A stretch of 64,000 bases of DNA from Swingsia samuiensis (GTDB lineage Bacteria > Pseudomonadota > Alphaproteobacteria > Acetobacterales > Acetobacteraceae), in assembly GCF_006542355.1 (NCBI RefSeq), contig NZ_CP038141.1, forward strand, positions 1,680,001 to 1,744,000. The letters run 5' to 3'. Shown one piece after another: positions 17,998-27,333 of the stretch (the first letter of the stretch is position 1; every line of letters starts with the position of its first letter). The translations under genes and the position numbers were made by a program. The notes below the pieces were generated by a model. The model saw only the letters and a list, made by a program, of their open reading frames with translations. It was not told where the DNA came from and made no database searches.

Positions 17998-18845
17998 ATA
18001 AGAGTTCACCACGCTGGTCTGATTTAAGAACACGGTTAGTGTCGGCAGTTATTCTGGTTTGCGTTGCTGGGGTTTGTCTTTGGCAGGGTGGATTTTTATA
18101 TGATGTGTTGATTCTCCTTGCGATGGTGGGCTTGGTTTGGGAAGGCGAGCTACTCATCCAGCAGCCTTTGCGGACGTGGAGAGGTGTCCTTTTGTTGTTG
18201 TGGCCAATTGTCGCAGGGGTGTCTGCCTTAAAAGGGCAATGGCTTTTGGCTTTGGGGATGCTTATTCCTGCCATGGCGTTTGGTGTTAAGACAAGTATTC
18301 CCGTGATTGTTTCTGTTGTGGGTGGTTTGTCTCTGTTGTGGTTAAGGCATCGGGGAGCGGGGCTGGAAAGCGTTTTATTTGTTTTAAGTGTTGTTGTTGC
18401 TAGTGATAGTTGTGCGTATTTAAGTGGCCGAATTTTTGGCGGACCAAAGTTGGCTCCTTCCATATCGCCCGGGAAAACACGTTCAGGGGCACTCGGCGGC
18501 TTATTGGGGGCGTCTCTTGCCGGAGGCTGCGTTGCTTGGCTAACAAGTGGGCATTTGATTATTGGGGGCCTGTTTTGGGGAGCTGTGTTAGGCGTTTTTT
18601 CTCAAAGTGGGGACCTCTTAGAGAGTGCTGTGAAGCGACGTTTGGGAGTTAAAGATTCGGGCTATATTATTCCCGGGCATGGTGGATTGCTGGATCGGTT
18701 TGATGGTTTGTTGGCGGCAGCGCCGGTTGCTGCTCTTTTGTCTTTATTTGTTTCCGGGCATGCCTTTTGGGCATTCCAACCTGTAGATCTGGTAAGCGGG
18801 TCTGCACATTATACCATTTCGCAGGGGAGTTTTTCTCATGAATAG
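17994..18845 (+). CDS. cdsA: Phosphatidate cytidylyltransferase
   Basis: 283 residues, strongly hydrophobic with about seven to eight membrane helices. The C-terminal CDS signature is complete: KRRLGVKDSG followed by IIPGHGGLLDRFDG. SPGKTRSGALGG precedes it. It makes CDP-diacylglycerol, the precursor of all phospholipids. It overlaps uppS by 4 bp and dxr by 8 bp within the envelope operon. Confidence 0.94.
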   Translation: MNKSSPRWSDLRTRLVSAVILVCVAGVCLWQGGFLYDVLILLAMVGLVWEGELLIQQPLRTWRGVLLLLWPIVAGVSALKGQWLLALGMLIPAMAFGVKTSIPVIVSVVGGLSLLWLRHRGAGLESVLFVLSVVVASDSCAYLSGRIFGGPKLAPSISPGKTRSGALGGLLGASLAGGCVAWLTSGHLIIGGLFWGAVLGVFSQSGDLLESAVKRRLGVKDSGYIIPGHGGLLDRFDGLLAAAPVAALLSLFVSGHAFWAFQPVDLVSGSAHYTISQGSFSHE

Positions 18846-20058
18846 CGGTTCTGCCGTTAAACCACGTCGTATTACCGTTTTGGGCAGCACAGGAAGTATT
18901 GGTACTTCCACGGTGGATCTGCTCAAGCGTGAAAAAGATGAATTTGATGTAAGAGCCTTGGTCGGCGGGCGTAATGTGAAGCTTCTTGCTGAGCAAGCAA
19001 AAGATTTACGTGCAGAGTTGGCCGTTATTCATGATGAAAGCCTTTATGCAGAACTTAAGGCCGCTCTTGCTGGGACGGGGATTAAGGCTGCGGCTGGTCG
19101 ACAAGCTGTTATTGATGCTGCCGCTCTCGAAGCAGACTGGACGATGGCCGCTATTACTGGAGCTGCAGGGTTGGAGCCAGCCTTGGCTGCTGCACGCAAT
19201 GGCCATGCGATTGCTCTTGCCAATAAAGAGGCATTGGTCTGTGCTGGCGATGTGATGTTGCGTGCAGTTCGGGAGGCTGGTGCAACACTTTTGCCGGTTG
19301 ATTCAGAGCATAATGCTATTGCGCAAGCTTTGGGTGGGTGTTCGATGGAGAGCGTCGAAAAGATTGTTCTGACGGCATCCGGTGGGCCTTTCCGAAAATC
19401 TTCTCTTGAAGAGATGCGAGCTGCAACCCCGCAGAAAGCACTGAAGCATCCGACATGGTCTATGGGAGCTAAAATCACGATTGATTCGGCTTCTATGGCG
19501 AATAAAGGTTTGGAGGTTATTGAGGCGGCTCGTTTATTTGGACTTACAGAAGATCAGATTGATGTGTTGATTCATCCTCAGTCAGCTGTGCACGGGTTGG
19601 TGCAATTCAAAGATGGAAGTTTAGTGGCTCAAATGGGTTCAGCAGATATGCGGATACCGATTGCGCATACACTTGCTTGGCCACAACGGATGAATACACC
19701 ATGCCAGCGTTTGGACTTGAGTGCTTTGAGCACATTAGAGTTTGAAGCTCCAGATGAAAATCGCTTTATTCCATTGCGTTTGGCGCGCCAAGTTTTGAGA
19801 GCAGGGGGAGCAGCGCCTGCTGTTTTTTCTGCGGCAAATGAAATTGCTGTGGACGCGTTTTTAAATGGCCGTATTGGTTTTCTGGGTATTGGCGAAACGA
19901 TTGATAGTGTTTTGCAAGTCATGCCTGAAAATCCGGAGTTAAAAACATTGGATGATGTTTTGGAATGGGATGCGAAAGGCCGGATGTGGGCAGAAGAGCA
20001 CATTTTAAAACAGGGCGATCGGTTGAGAAATATTAGCGAGAATTCCGTTCATGCATGA
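18838..20058 (+). CDS. dxr: 1-deoxy-D-xylulose 5-phosphate reductoisomerase
   Basis: 406 residues. NADPH-binding GSTGSIG lies at the N-terminus (residues ~15-21), followed by LANKEAL, the metal and substrate motif PVDSEHNA and the ASGGPFR and SMANKGLE blocks. It makes 2-C-methyl-D-erythritol 4-phosphate in the non-mevalonate isoprenoid pathway, feeding uppS and quinone tails. Overlaps both neighbours by 8 bp. Confidence 0.96.
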   Translation: MNSGSAVKPRRITVLGSTGSIGTSTVDLLKREKDEFDVRALVGGRNVKLLAEQAKDLRAELAVIHDESLYAELKAALAGTGIKAAAGRQAVIDAAALEADWTMAAITGAAGLEPALAAARNGHAIALANKEALVCAGDVMLRAVREAGATLLPVDSEHNAIAQALGGCSMESVEKIVLTASGGPFRKSSLEEMRAATPQKALKHPTWSMGAKITIDSASMANKGLEVIEAARLFGLTEDQIDVLIHPQSAVHGLVQFKDGSLVAQMGSADMRIPIAHTLAWPQRMNTPCQRLDLSALSTLEFEAPDENRFIPLRLARQVLRAGGAAPAVFSAANEIAVDAFLNGRIGFLGIGETIDSVLQVMPENPELKTLDDVLEWDAKGRMWAEEHILKQGDRLRNISENSVHA

Positions 20059-21151
20059 TTTGTTGCGTACGTTAGTTTCATTTGGTCTTGTGCTTGGAAT
20101 CTTGGTTTTTATACACGAGTTCGGGCATTATATCGCTGCGCGTTGGAGAGGGATAAAAGTCGATACGTTTTCTATCGGCTTTGGACCAGCTCTATATCGT
20201 TGGCATGACCGAACGGGAACGGAGTGGCGGATTAGTGCAATTCCTTTAGGGGGATATGTTAAGCCTCATGGTTTTGAAGGGCCAGAGGATGCCACGGAAG
20301 AGCAAAAGCAGGCTTGGGTTCCGGGACAAACATTTCATGATAAGCCAGTAGGTTCACGCGCGCTGGTTATTGTTATGGGGCCAGTATTTAATTTTCTTTT
20401 CGCGATCGTGGCTTTTACGGTTCTGTTTTCCACGGTTGGAAAGATGGAATTGAAAAATGATATTTCTCAAGTTGCTGTAGGAAGTGCCGCTGAGAAAGCT
20501 GGTATTAAGGTTGGTGATATTATTACCCGCATTGGCACATTAAATATTTCAACACCTGAAGATGTGATGGAAATTATATCCACTCATCCCGGGGATCAGA
20601 CGACGATTGATGTAAAGAGAAATAATCAGCCTATTTCTTTACCCGTAACTGTGGGAACAACAGGAGTTGGTTCGCATGCCCACGGGCTGTTAGGGGTTGG
20701 GTTTACAGCCGTGCCTGGCCATCCGGTATCTGTGATTAAGGCACTTCCAATGGGTGTGGTAGAGACATGGAATATGTCTGTAAAAACCCTTCAAGGTGTG
20801 TGGCAGATTCTTTCTGGTCAACGGAGTCCGAAAGAGCTGGGGGGAACGATTCGAATCGCGCAGCTTTCAGGGCAGGTTGCAAGTTATGGTTTTGCGAGTG
20901 TTCTTTCTTTTATGGCGCTTCTATCGATTAATTTGGGGTTAATTAATTTATTCCCAATTCCTGTTTTAGATGGTGGGCGTTTATTTTTTTATGCCATAGA
21001 GGCTATAAAAGGTAGCCCGGTTTCCCGGCGGGTTCAGGAAGTCGGAATGCAAATAGGAATGGCACTTATTGGGGCTCTTTTCTTATTTTCTACATTTAAT
21101 GACTTAACCAATATAGGTCTTTTCCATTGGTTATTTCATATGGGAAGTTAA
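20051..21151 (+). CDS. rseP: Site-2 intramembrane metalloprotease RseP
   Basis: 366 residues. The zinc motif HEFGH (22-26) sits in the first membrane helix, and the third ligand is in PIPVLDGGRLFF near the C-terminus. One PDZ domain is visible between them (about residues 140-220), where E. coli RseP has two and ~450 residues; the shorter form is usual in Alphaproteobacteria. It cleaves anti-sigma factors or remnant signal peptides within the inner membrane. It lies directly upstream of bamA, whose failure it may help sense. Confidence 0.93.
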   Translation: MHDLLRTLVSFGLVLGILVFIHEFGHYIAARWRGIKVDTFSIGFGPALYRWHDRTGTEWRISAIPLGGYVKPHGFEGPEDATEEQKQAWVPGQTFHDKPVGSRALVIVMGPVFNFLFAIVAFTVLFSTVGKMELKNDISQVAVGSAAEKAGIKVGDIITRIGTLNISTPEDVMEIISTHPGDQTTIDVKRNNQPISLPVTVGTTGVGSHAHGLLGVGFTAVPGHPVSVIKALPMGVVETWNMSVKTLQGVWQILSGQRSPKELGGTIRIAQLSGQVASYGFASVLSFMALLSINLGLINLFPIPVLDGGRLFFYAIEAIKGSPVSRRVQEVGMQIGMALIGALFLFSTFNDLTNIGLFHWLFHMGS

Positions 21152-21200
21152 GAAAGTAATCTTCTGTAATCTTTCGTGAGTGAAGTGAAAGCTTGCATTG

Positions 21201-21230
21201 AGGGGGGATTTTCGGATACCTCCCCTTTAT
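21201..21230 (+). terminator. Possible terminator or attenuator between rseP and bamA
   Basis: AGGGGGG (21201-21207) can pair with CCTCCCCT (21219-21226, one G-T pair), followed by TTTAT. The T-tract is short, so read-through into bamA is likely. Confidence 0.35.
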
Positions 21231-21281
21231 AGATGTAGCGTTGTAAAATTATCTGCGGAAATTGTAACAAGGAAAACCGGT

Positions 21282-23807
21282 TTGTCTGGATCACGGTCAA
21301 GAGGTTCTCAGGCCCTAAATATGCGGATGATGCTTCTTGCATCCGTATGTCTTTTCCCGTCCATTTTGAATGTGGCGGAAGCGCGTGGAGCACGTCATCA
21401 TACGGCAGGGGGAGCAGCGTCGTTTGTTCCTGGTAATATTATCCAGACGATTAAGGTCTCGGGTAATACTCGTATCGAGACGAGTACTGTTTTGTCCTAT
21501 ATGGTGGCGCAGCCTGGGGATACTTTTAATCAGGATGATCTGGATCGCTCCCTAAAGACGCTTTATGCGACAGGGCTTTTCAAAGATGTTACTTTGCGGC
21601 GGGAAGGCAGCACTCTGCTTGTCAATCTGGTTGAAAACCCGATTGTTAACCGCATTGTGTTTGAAGGAAACCATGCTTTAAAAGAGGAAGATCTTCTTAA
21701 AGAGATTAGCCTTCGTCCAAGAGCCGTTTTTTCTGCCCAAACAGTGGCGGCAGACCGTCAGAAAATTTTGAATCAATATGCTGGGAAAGCACGCTATGAT
21801 GCGACAGTAACCCCGCAGATTATTCAATTATCTCATAATCGTGTGGATGTTGTTTTTAAAATAAACGAAGCGCAGCAAACACTGATTCACAAGATTGTTT
21901 TTGTTGGAAATCACGCTTTTAGTGAAGCAAGACTCGCTCAGGTGATTTCTTCCAAAGAAACGGCTTGGTATCGTTTCTTCTCTTCATCCGACGAGTATAA
22001 TCCTGAGCGTATTAAATACGATGCTGAATTGCTGCGTCGTTTTTACCTCCATAATGGTTTTGTTGATTACCATATGGTGGATGCGACAGGTGAGTTGGCG
22101 CCCGACCATAAATCATTTTATGTAACCTTTACGATTCACGAGGGTGATCGTTATCGCATGGGTAAAATGGACGTGCGGTCCAGTCTGCGTGGCGTAACCC
22201 CTAAAATGATGCGCAAACATATCGAACTGTTTAAGCATCAGTGGTACGATGGGACGGCTATTCAGCATAACGCAAATAACATGCAGGAATGGTTGCAATC
22301 GCAAGGCCATCCTTTTGCGATGGTGCGCCCAGAAATTGCACGTAACCCAGAAAAGCATGTTGTAGACCTTCTTTTTGATATTACAGAAGGCCCTCATGTG
22401 TATGTTGAGCGTATTGATATTAACGGCAATACCATCACACGTGACAGCGTTATCCGCCGAAACCTTCCAATGTCTGAAGGGGATGCTTACACACCCTCTG
22501 ACCGTAAATATTCTAAGATGGCCTTAGAGGATTTGGGTTATTTTAGCTCGGTTTCTGTGGATCAAAGCCAAGGTTCTGCGCCTGACCGGGTGAATGTTGC
22601 GGCGAATGTTGTTGAAAAACCAACAGGGGAATTCTCCTTGGGTGGTGGTTATTCAACGGACGTGGGTGTTTTAGGAAACGTCGCTGTTAAGCAGCACAAC
22701 CTTCTGGGTACGGGTATTGATGCTGGTGCATCTGGAACTGTTGCTTATTATGAGAAGCAGGTAGATCTGTCTGTTACGGATCCTTATTTCTTGAACCGTA
22801 ACGTTGTTGCTGGTGCTGATATTTACTTTAATCAGCAAGGGAATAACGGTTCTACGTCGTATCAGCAGAGCTATAAAGAGACCCAGATTGGTGCTGTTCT
22901 GCGTTTAGGTTATGCCTATAACCGTTATCTGTCTCAGTCTTGGAGCTATACACTGGTCGATCGTAAGGTCGGTAATTTGTATAATCCTAATTATAAAACT
23001 CAAAATCCAAACGATTATTTTGATTACTTATCCTACGCTCCATCCTTGTATGTTCAGGATAGTGCAGGGTGGTCTGTTCTTTCCCAGTTGAGTACAGCTT
23101 TAACGTATGACCGCCGTGACCGGCGTATGAATCCGCATTCTGGTTATATGTTGAAGTTGGCTGGAGATTTTGCCGGGATCGCTACAAAAACACGCTATGG
23201 ACGTGTTAAGGCGGATGGCGCTTACTATCTGCCGCTCGATAATATTACAGGCAATCATGACTGGACCTTCCAATTTAAAGGTGGGGTTGGTTATATGGGG
23301 AACTGGTCTGGCTCCAGCCGAACGAATATTATTGATAACTTTTATCTGGGTGGTGATAACTTGCGTGGGTTCCTACAAGGTGGTGTCGGGCCACGTGCAA
23401 GCCATTATTGTGCGAGTGCTGCTGGCGGATGTCCCCCTTATATGCCTAAATACGGGCAAGAGGATTTCTTAGGTGGTAAGTTTATGTATACCGCCTCTGC
23501 TCAGATTAATTTCCCGCTTCCAATGGGAGATGATTTGGGAATTTCTGGTCGTTACTTCGTTGATGCGGGCAGCTTGGCAGGTATGCGCGTCAGACGCCGT
23601 TATTATAACCAAGCGGCTTATCCGAAGTATGGTGAATCCTACACGCCTGTAACAGGCGATACTCTTACACCTCGTGTATCAACGGGTTTAGGTATCACGT
23701 GGAAAAGTCCGTTCGGTATGGTTAATATCGATGGTGCGGTTCCTATTCGTAAAGAGCATGGCGATCGTATTTATCCGGTTCGTTTTGGTTTTGGTCAGCA
23801 GTTCTAG
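21282..23807 (+). CDS. bamA: Outer membrane protein assembly factor BamA
   Basis: About 841 residues from TTG 21282, which has AAGGAA ~8 nt upstream. The alternative is ATG 21321 (828 residues), which starts right at the signal peptide (MRMMLLASVCLFP...AEA) but lacks a clear ribosome site. After the signal come five POTRA repeats (about 70-420) and a C-terminal 16-strand barrel ending in phenylalanine (FGQQF), the BamA recognition signal. The lid motif region around NLRGF is visible. It folds beta-barrels into the outer membrane. skp follows directly. Confidence 0.94.
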   Translation: MSGSRSRGSQALNMRMMLLASVCLFPSILNVAEARGARHHTAGGAASFVPGNIIQTIKVSGNTRIETSTVLSYMVAQPGDTFNQDDLDRSLKTLYATGLFKDVTLRREGSTLLVNLVENPIVNRIVFEGNHALKEEDLLKEISLRPRAVFSAQTVAADRQKILNQYAGKARYDATVTPQIIQLSHNRVDVVFKINEAQQTLIHKIVFVGNHAFSEARLAQVISSKETAWYRFFSSSDEYNPERIKYDAELLRRFYLHNGFVDYHMVDATGELAPDHKSFYVTFTIHEGDRYRMGKMDVRSSLRGVTPKMMRKHIELFKHQWYDGTAIQHNANNMQEWLQSQGHPFAMVRPEIARNPEKHVVDLLFDITEGPHVYVERIDINGNTITRDSVIRRNLPMSEGDAYTPSDRKYSKMALEDLGYFSSVSVDQSQGSAPDRVNVAANVVEKPTGEFSLGGGYSTDVGVLGNVAVKQHNLLGTGIDAGASGTVAYYEKQVDLSVTDPYFLNRNVVAGADIYFNQQGNNGSTSYQQSYKETQIGAVLRLGYAYNRYLSQSWSYTLVDRKVGNLYNPNYKTQNPNDYFDYLSYAPSLYVQDSAGWSVLSQLSTALTYDRRDRRMNPHSGYMLKLAGDFAGIATKTRYGRVKADGAYYLPLDNITGNHDWTFQFKGGVGYMGNWSGSSRTNIIDNFYLGGDNLRGFLQGGVGPRASHYCASAAGGCPPYMPKYGQEDFLGGKFMYTASAQINFPLPMGDDLGISGRYFVDAGSLAGMRVRRRYYNQAAYPKYGESYTPVTGDTLTPRVSTGLGITWKSPFGMVNIDGAVPIRKEHGDRIYPVRFGFGQQF

Positions 23808-23864
23808 GAACTGCTTGCCATTCCAAACGTCAAGTCTTTCATAGATTTTGTGATAGAGGTGGTC

Positions 23865-24782
23865 ATGTCTCGAATTTCGCTAATGCGTGCGGTATCAGCT
23901 AGTGCGCTTCTTGTTGCTGTTTCTTTTGGTGGCGCAGCACATGCTCAATCATCAGGGAATGGTGGTTGGTTTGTTCCCAAAGCGCCGCATGCAGAAGCGC
24001 CTGCTCCCGTAGCACATTCTGCGCCTCGACATGCTGTGCCAGTTGCTGCCCCTGCTGCGGTGCCACAGGAAGAGGATGATGCTCCTGGTGTCCCGCAAGC
24101 GCCGCCAGTGCTGCCTTTGCCACCGATTCCTACGCCTTCACAAATTGCGAAAGAAGCGGCTCCTCCGCCTATCGTCATTGGGGTAATTAATGTTCCTGCT
24201 GTTATGCAGATTTCTTCTGCAGCACAGGAAATTCAGCAGGTTCTTGGCGCACGCCGTGATAAGCTTGCTCAAGCGGTTCAAAAAGAAGAAGCAGCATGGC
24301 GCGGAGAGCAACAACGTCTACAGGCACAAGCTCGTAGCCTGAGTGCTGAGCAGATTCAGCTGCGTGAACGTCATCTTCAAGAGCGACGTGCAAAAGATCA
24401 GCGTGATTTTAGTAATCAGGCTCGGATTATTCAAGAGGCTGCCCAAGTTGCGTTTCATCAGATTGAACGTGAGTTAGAGCAGCCAAATGGAATTATTGCA
24501 GCGGTTGCTGGGGCCCATAATATGAATATGGTGCTTCATGCTGAGCAGGTTGTTTTGCATGTTGGTGAGCAGGATATTACAGAAGAAGTTGCTAACCAAT
24601 TGAATAAAACATTACCTCATGTTTTTATTCCAGCAGAGGGTGTTGACCCTGAGAAATTGGCGAAATCAGGAAAGATGCCAACTACAGCAGATGAGCAACG
24701 CATTATGGCACAAGCTGCTAATGTTCCTGCGGCGGCAGCTCCTGCTCCTAAAAATGACTCCGTTGTACGGCAACATCACTAA
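23865..24782 (+). CDS. OmpH/Skp family periplasmic chaperone, extended form
   Basis: 305 residues from ATG 23865 (GAGGTGG upstream). A signal peptide ends near AAHAQ. A Pro/Ala-rich segment of about 80 residues follows, then the Skp-type coiled-coil domain (from VIGVINVPAVM, ~residue 105) with long charged helices, then a short Ala/Pro tail. Ordinary Skp is ~160 residues, so this protein has unusual low-complexity additions at both ends. Skp holds unfolded outer-membrane proteins for BamA. Position between bamA and lpxD is the classical one and supports the call. Confidence 0.85.
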   Translation: MSRISLMRAVSASALLVAVSFGGAAHAQSSGNGGWFVPKAPHAEAPAPVAHSAPRHAVPVAAPAAVPQEEDDAPGVPQAPPVLPLPPIPTPSQIAKEAAPPPIVIGVINVPAVMQISSAAQEIQQVLGARRDKLAQAVQKEEAAWRGEQQRLQAQARSLSAEQIQLRERHLQERRAKDQRDFSNQARIIQEAAQVAFHQIERELEQPNGIIAAVAGAHNMNMVLHAEQVVLHVGEQDITEEVANQLNKTLPHVFIPAEGVDPEKLAKSGKMPTTADEQRIMAQAANVPAAAAPAPKNDSVVRQHH

Positions 24783-24792
24783 GGGCTAAGGC

Positions 24793-25848
24793 GTGGCAGA
24801 TATCGATCGGTTAGATAATCTTCCTGGTGACCAGCGTTTTTTTGAACGTTCTGGGCCGTTTTCTCTTGAGCAGCTTGTAGAAGCTGCTGGCGGAGATATT
24901 CACCCGGCACAAAGTGGGAAGAATGTTCGGTTTCGAGGGGTAGCTCCATTACATGTTGCGACTGCTGAAGACGTTAGCTTTTTAGATAACCGTCGTTATC
25001 TGCCTTTATTGGAAAAAACGAAAGCAGGGGTGGTGATTTTGTCTCCTGCTTTCGTTGATAAACTACCAGCCCAAACGGCGGGCCTTGTTTCTAAGGCCCC
25101 ATATCTGGCATGGGCGCGTGTTGCTTCGCTTTTTCATCCTGCTCCACCCTCTAAAGGATCGAGGCATCCATCCGCATATATTGGAGAGGGTGTAGAAATC
25201 GGAGATGATGTAGAAATTGGTCCTTTTGCTGTCATTGAAAATGGCGCAAAAATTGGTAATGGATCGATTATTTCTGCACATGCATTTATTGGGAAAAGCG
25301 TTGAAATTGGAGAGCGTTGCCGTATCGGTAGTCATGTTTCTGTTACGCATGCAAAAATAGGCAATCGTGTTTCGTTGTATTCTGGAGCACGGATTGGGCA
25401 AGACGGTTTTGGTTTTGCCGTTGGTCCGCAAGGGTTTGAAACTGTCCCTCAGCTAGGTTTGGTTATTATAGAAGACGACGTTGAAATTGGAGCGAACTCG
25501 ACGATTGATAGAGGTTCAATGCGAGATACCTTTATTGGGGCGGGCACACGGATTGATAACCTTGTTCAGATTGGACACAACGCCCGTTTAGGGAAGTGTT
25601 GTATTGTTGTGTCGCAAGCAGGGGTTTCCGGTTCGACAGAGCTTGGTGACTTTGTCACGATTGCAGCTCAGGCTGGGCTGATTGGTCACATTAAAATCGG
25701 TGAAAAAGCCCGCATTGGTGCGCAGTGCGGTGTAATGTCTGATGTAGAAGCAGGTGCAGATGTTATCGGCAGTCCTGCGATGCCTTTCCGTGAGTTTTTC
25801 CGTAACGTTGCTACTTTGCGTAAACTTTCTCGGAAGAGTAGCGGCTGA
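24793..25848 (+). CDS. lpxD: UDP-3-O-(3-hydroxyacyl)glucosamine N-acyltransferase
   Basis: 351 residues from GTG 24793, 10 bp after skp. The N-terminal uridine-binding domain ([10 protein letters not shown]) is followed by left-handed beta-helix hexapeptide repeats ([16 protein letters not shown]...) and the catalytic-histidine region QIGHNARLG, then a C-terminal helix. It adds the second hydroxyacyl chain to lipid A. Part of the skp-lpxD-fabZ-lpxA cluster. Confidence 0.95.
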   Translation: MADIDRLDNLPGDQRFFERSGPFSLEQLVEAAGGDIHPAQSGKNVRFRGVAPLHVATAEDVSFLDNRRYLPLLEKTKAGVVILSPAFVDKLPAQTAGLVSKAPYLAWARVASLFHPAPPSKGSRHPSAYIGEGVEIGDDVEIGPFAVIENGAKIGNGSIISAHAFIGKSVEIGERCRIGSHVSVTHAKIGNRVSLYSGARIGQDGFGFAVGPQGFETVPQLGLVIIEDDVEIGANSTIDRGSMRDTFIGAGTRIDNLVQIGHNARLGKCCIVVSQAGVSGSTELGDFVTIAAQAGLIGHIKIGEKARIGAQCGVMSDVEAGADVIGSPAMPFREFFRNVATLRKLSRKSSG

Positions 25849-25953
25849 ACTTCCTGCAATGGATGGTAACCTTGAGGTAGTTTTGCTAAGGGGAAATAAC
25901 TCACTGCTTTAATGTGCAGTATATGATATTTCATTTTTTAGAAGGATATGGTG

Positions 25954-26466
25954 ATGAAAATGGATCGAGGGCATACGTCAACCGAAAAGAAAAAAGTTGG
26001 GGCGACGGAGGAAGGTAATCACCAGCTTCCTGAAAGCATCGACGTGATGCAGATTATGCAATGTATTCCGCATCGATATCCATTCCTTCTGATTGATAAG
26101 ATGATTAACATCAAGGCTGGGGAATCAGCGGTAGGTGTTAAAAACGTCACAGTAAATGAACCTTTTTTCCAAGGACATTTTCCAGAAAGGCCTGTGATGC
26201 CGGGGGTGTTGATCGTTGAGGCAATGGCTCAAACGGCGGCAACTCTGGTTGTTATGACACTAGGGAAAGCCTTTGAAGGGAAGTTGGTTTATTTCATGAC
26301 AATCGAAGGTGCGAAATTTCGTCGTCCTGTAGGGCCGGGAGACCAACTTCATGTGGAAGTTATAAAAGAACGTTCACGTGCAAATGTATGGAAATTTAAA
26401 GGAGTTGCACGGGTGGATGGAACAGCAGTCGCTGAAGCGACCTTTAGCGCGATGATCATGGGCTGA
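25954..26466 (+). CDS. fabZ: (3R)-hydroxyacyl-ACP dehydratase FabZ
   Basis: 170 residues from ATG 25954, the start correctly spaced from AAGGA at 25942; 25948 lies too close. The hot-dog fold motifs IPHRYPFLLIDKM (catalytic His), FFQGHFPERPVMPGVL (catalytic Glu) and EAMAQTAA are present. An N-terminal Lys/Glu-rich extension of ~20 residues precedes the domain. It dehydrates hydroxyacyl-ACPs and so competes with LpxA/LpxD for the hydroxyacyl pool, which explains the clustering. Confidence 0.95.
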   Translation: MKMDRGHTSTEKKKVGATEEGNHQLPESIDVMQIMQCIPHRYPFLLIDKMINIKAGESAVGVKNVTVNEPFFQGHFPERPVMPGVLIVEAMAQTAATLVVMTLGKAFEGKLVYFMTIEGAKFRRPVGPGDQLHVEVIKERSRANVWKFKGVARVDGTAVAEATFSAMIMG

Positions 26467-26470
26467 TCGA

Positions 26471-27331
26471 ATGCAGCGCGCAGGGAAACGGCCCGAAACT
26501 GTTGAGATACATACAACGGCGCTTGTTGATAAACGGGCCCGCTTGGGTGAGAATGTGCGCATAGGGCCATGGTGTATTGTAGGTCCAAATGTCACACTGG
26601 GTGACGGAGTTTGTTTGCATTCCTCTGTTGTTATTGATGGACACACGACACTTCAATCTGGGGTGGAGGTTTATCCATTTGTCACTATTGGAATGGCCCC
26701 TCAGGATTTGAAGTATGCTGGGGAGCCCACGTTGTGTGAGGTCGGTGCGAATACGATTATTCGTGAGAATGTAACGATCCATCGTGGGACAGCCCAAGGT
26801 CATGCTCTGACAAAAATAGGCTCCAACTGTTTGATCATGGCGAATGCTCATATTGCTCATGACTGCATTATTGGTGATCGGGTAATTATCGTTAATAATG
26901 TGGTTATGGGCGGGCATGTTGATATTGCTGACGATGCCAAGGTGATGGGCTCTGCTGCACTTCATCAGTTTGTTCGTATCGGACGAGGTGCTGTGGTTGG
27001 TGGCGTTTGTGGTGTTGAAATGGATGTCATTCCCTACGGGAGCGTATTGGGAAATCGTGCGCGCCTTGTTGGGTTGAATTGGATTGGCTTAAAGCGGTCT
27101 GGCGCTGGCTCAGAAGAAATTCAAGATATGCGGCGTGCGTTTAGAACACTTTACCCCCGACACAGTAACGGAGCGGAAAGTGTTTTGGAGGTACGAATTG
27201 CAGAGGTCCGTCAACGATATGGGCATTTAAAGCGGATTGCTGAAATGTTGGATTTTATGGAGGCTCCGAGTAAGCGTGGGTTAACACGTGTTGCGCGGAA
27301 TGATGGAATGGCAGAAACAGAAGGAGCTTGA
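26471..27331 (+). CDS. lpxA: UDP-N-acetylglucosamine acyltransferase
   Basis: 286 residues. Left-handed beta-helix repeats start near residue 8 and contain HRGT, catalytic-His region MANAHIAHDC and the QFVRIGRGAVVGG block; the C-terminal helical domain includes RAFRTLYP. It performs the first acylation of lipid A synthesis. It starts 4 bp after fabZ and its stop overlaps a possible TTG start of lpxI. Confidence 0.96.
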   Translation: MQRAGKRPETVEIHTTALVDKRARLGENVRIGPWCIVGPNVTLGDGVCLHSSVVIDGHTTLQSGVEVYPFVTIGMAPQDLKYAGEPTLCEVGANTIIRENVTIHRGTAQGHALTKIGSNCLIMANAHIAHDCIIGDRVIIVNNVVMGGHVDIADDAKVMGSAALHQFVRIGRGAVVGGVCGVEMDVIPYGSVLGNRARLVGLNWIGLKRSGAGSEEIQDMRRAFRTLYPRHSNGAESVLEVRIAEVRQRYGHLKRIAEMLDFMEAPSKRGLTRVARNDGMAETEGA

Positions 27332-27333
27332 TT

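Noticed and set aside
17897-18463. A 188-codon minus-strand open frame opposite cdsA/uppS.
   Set aside because: Antisense to an intact membrane enzyme gene; composition rich in Thr/Pro/Lys as expected for reverse reading of a hydrophobic gene.
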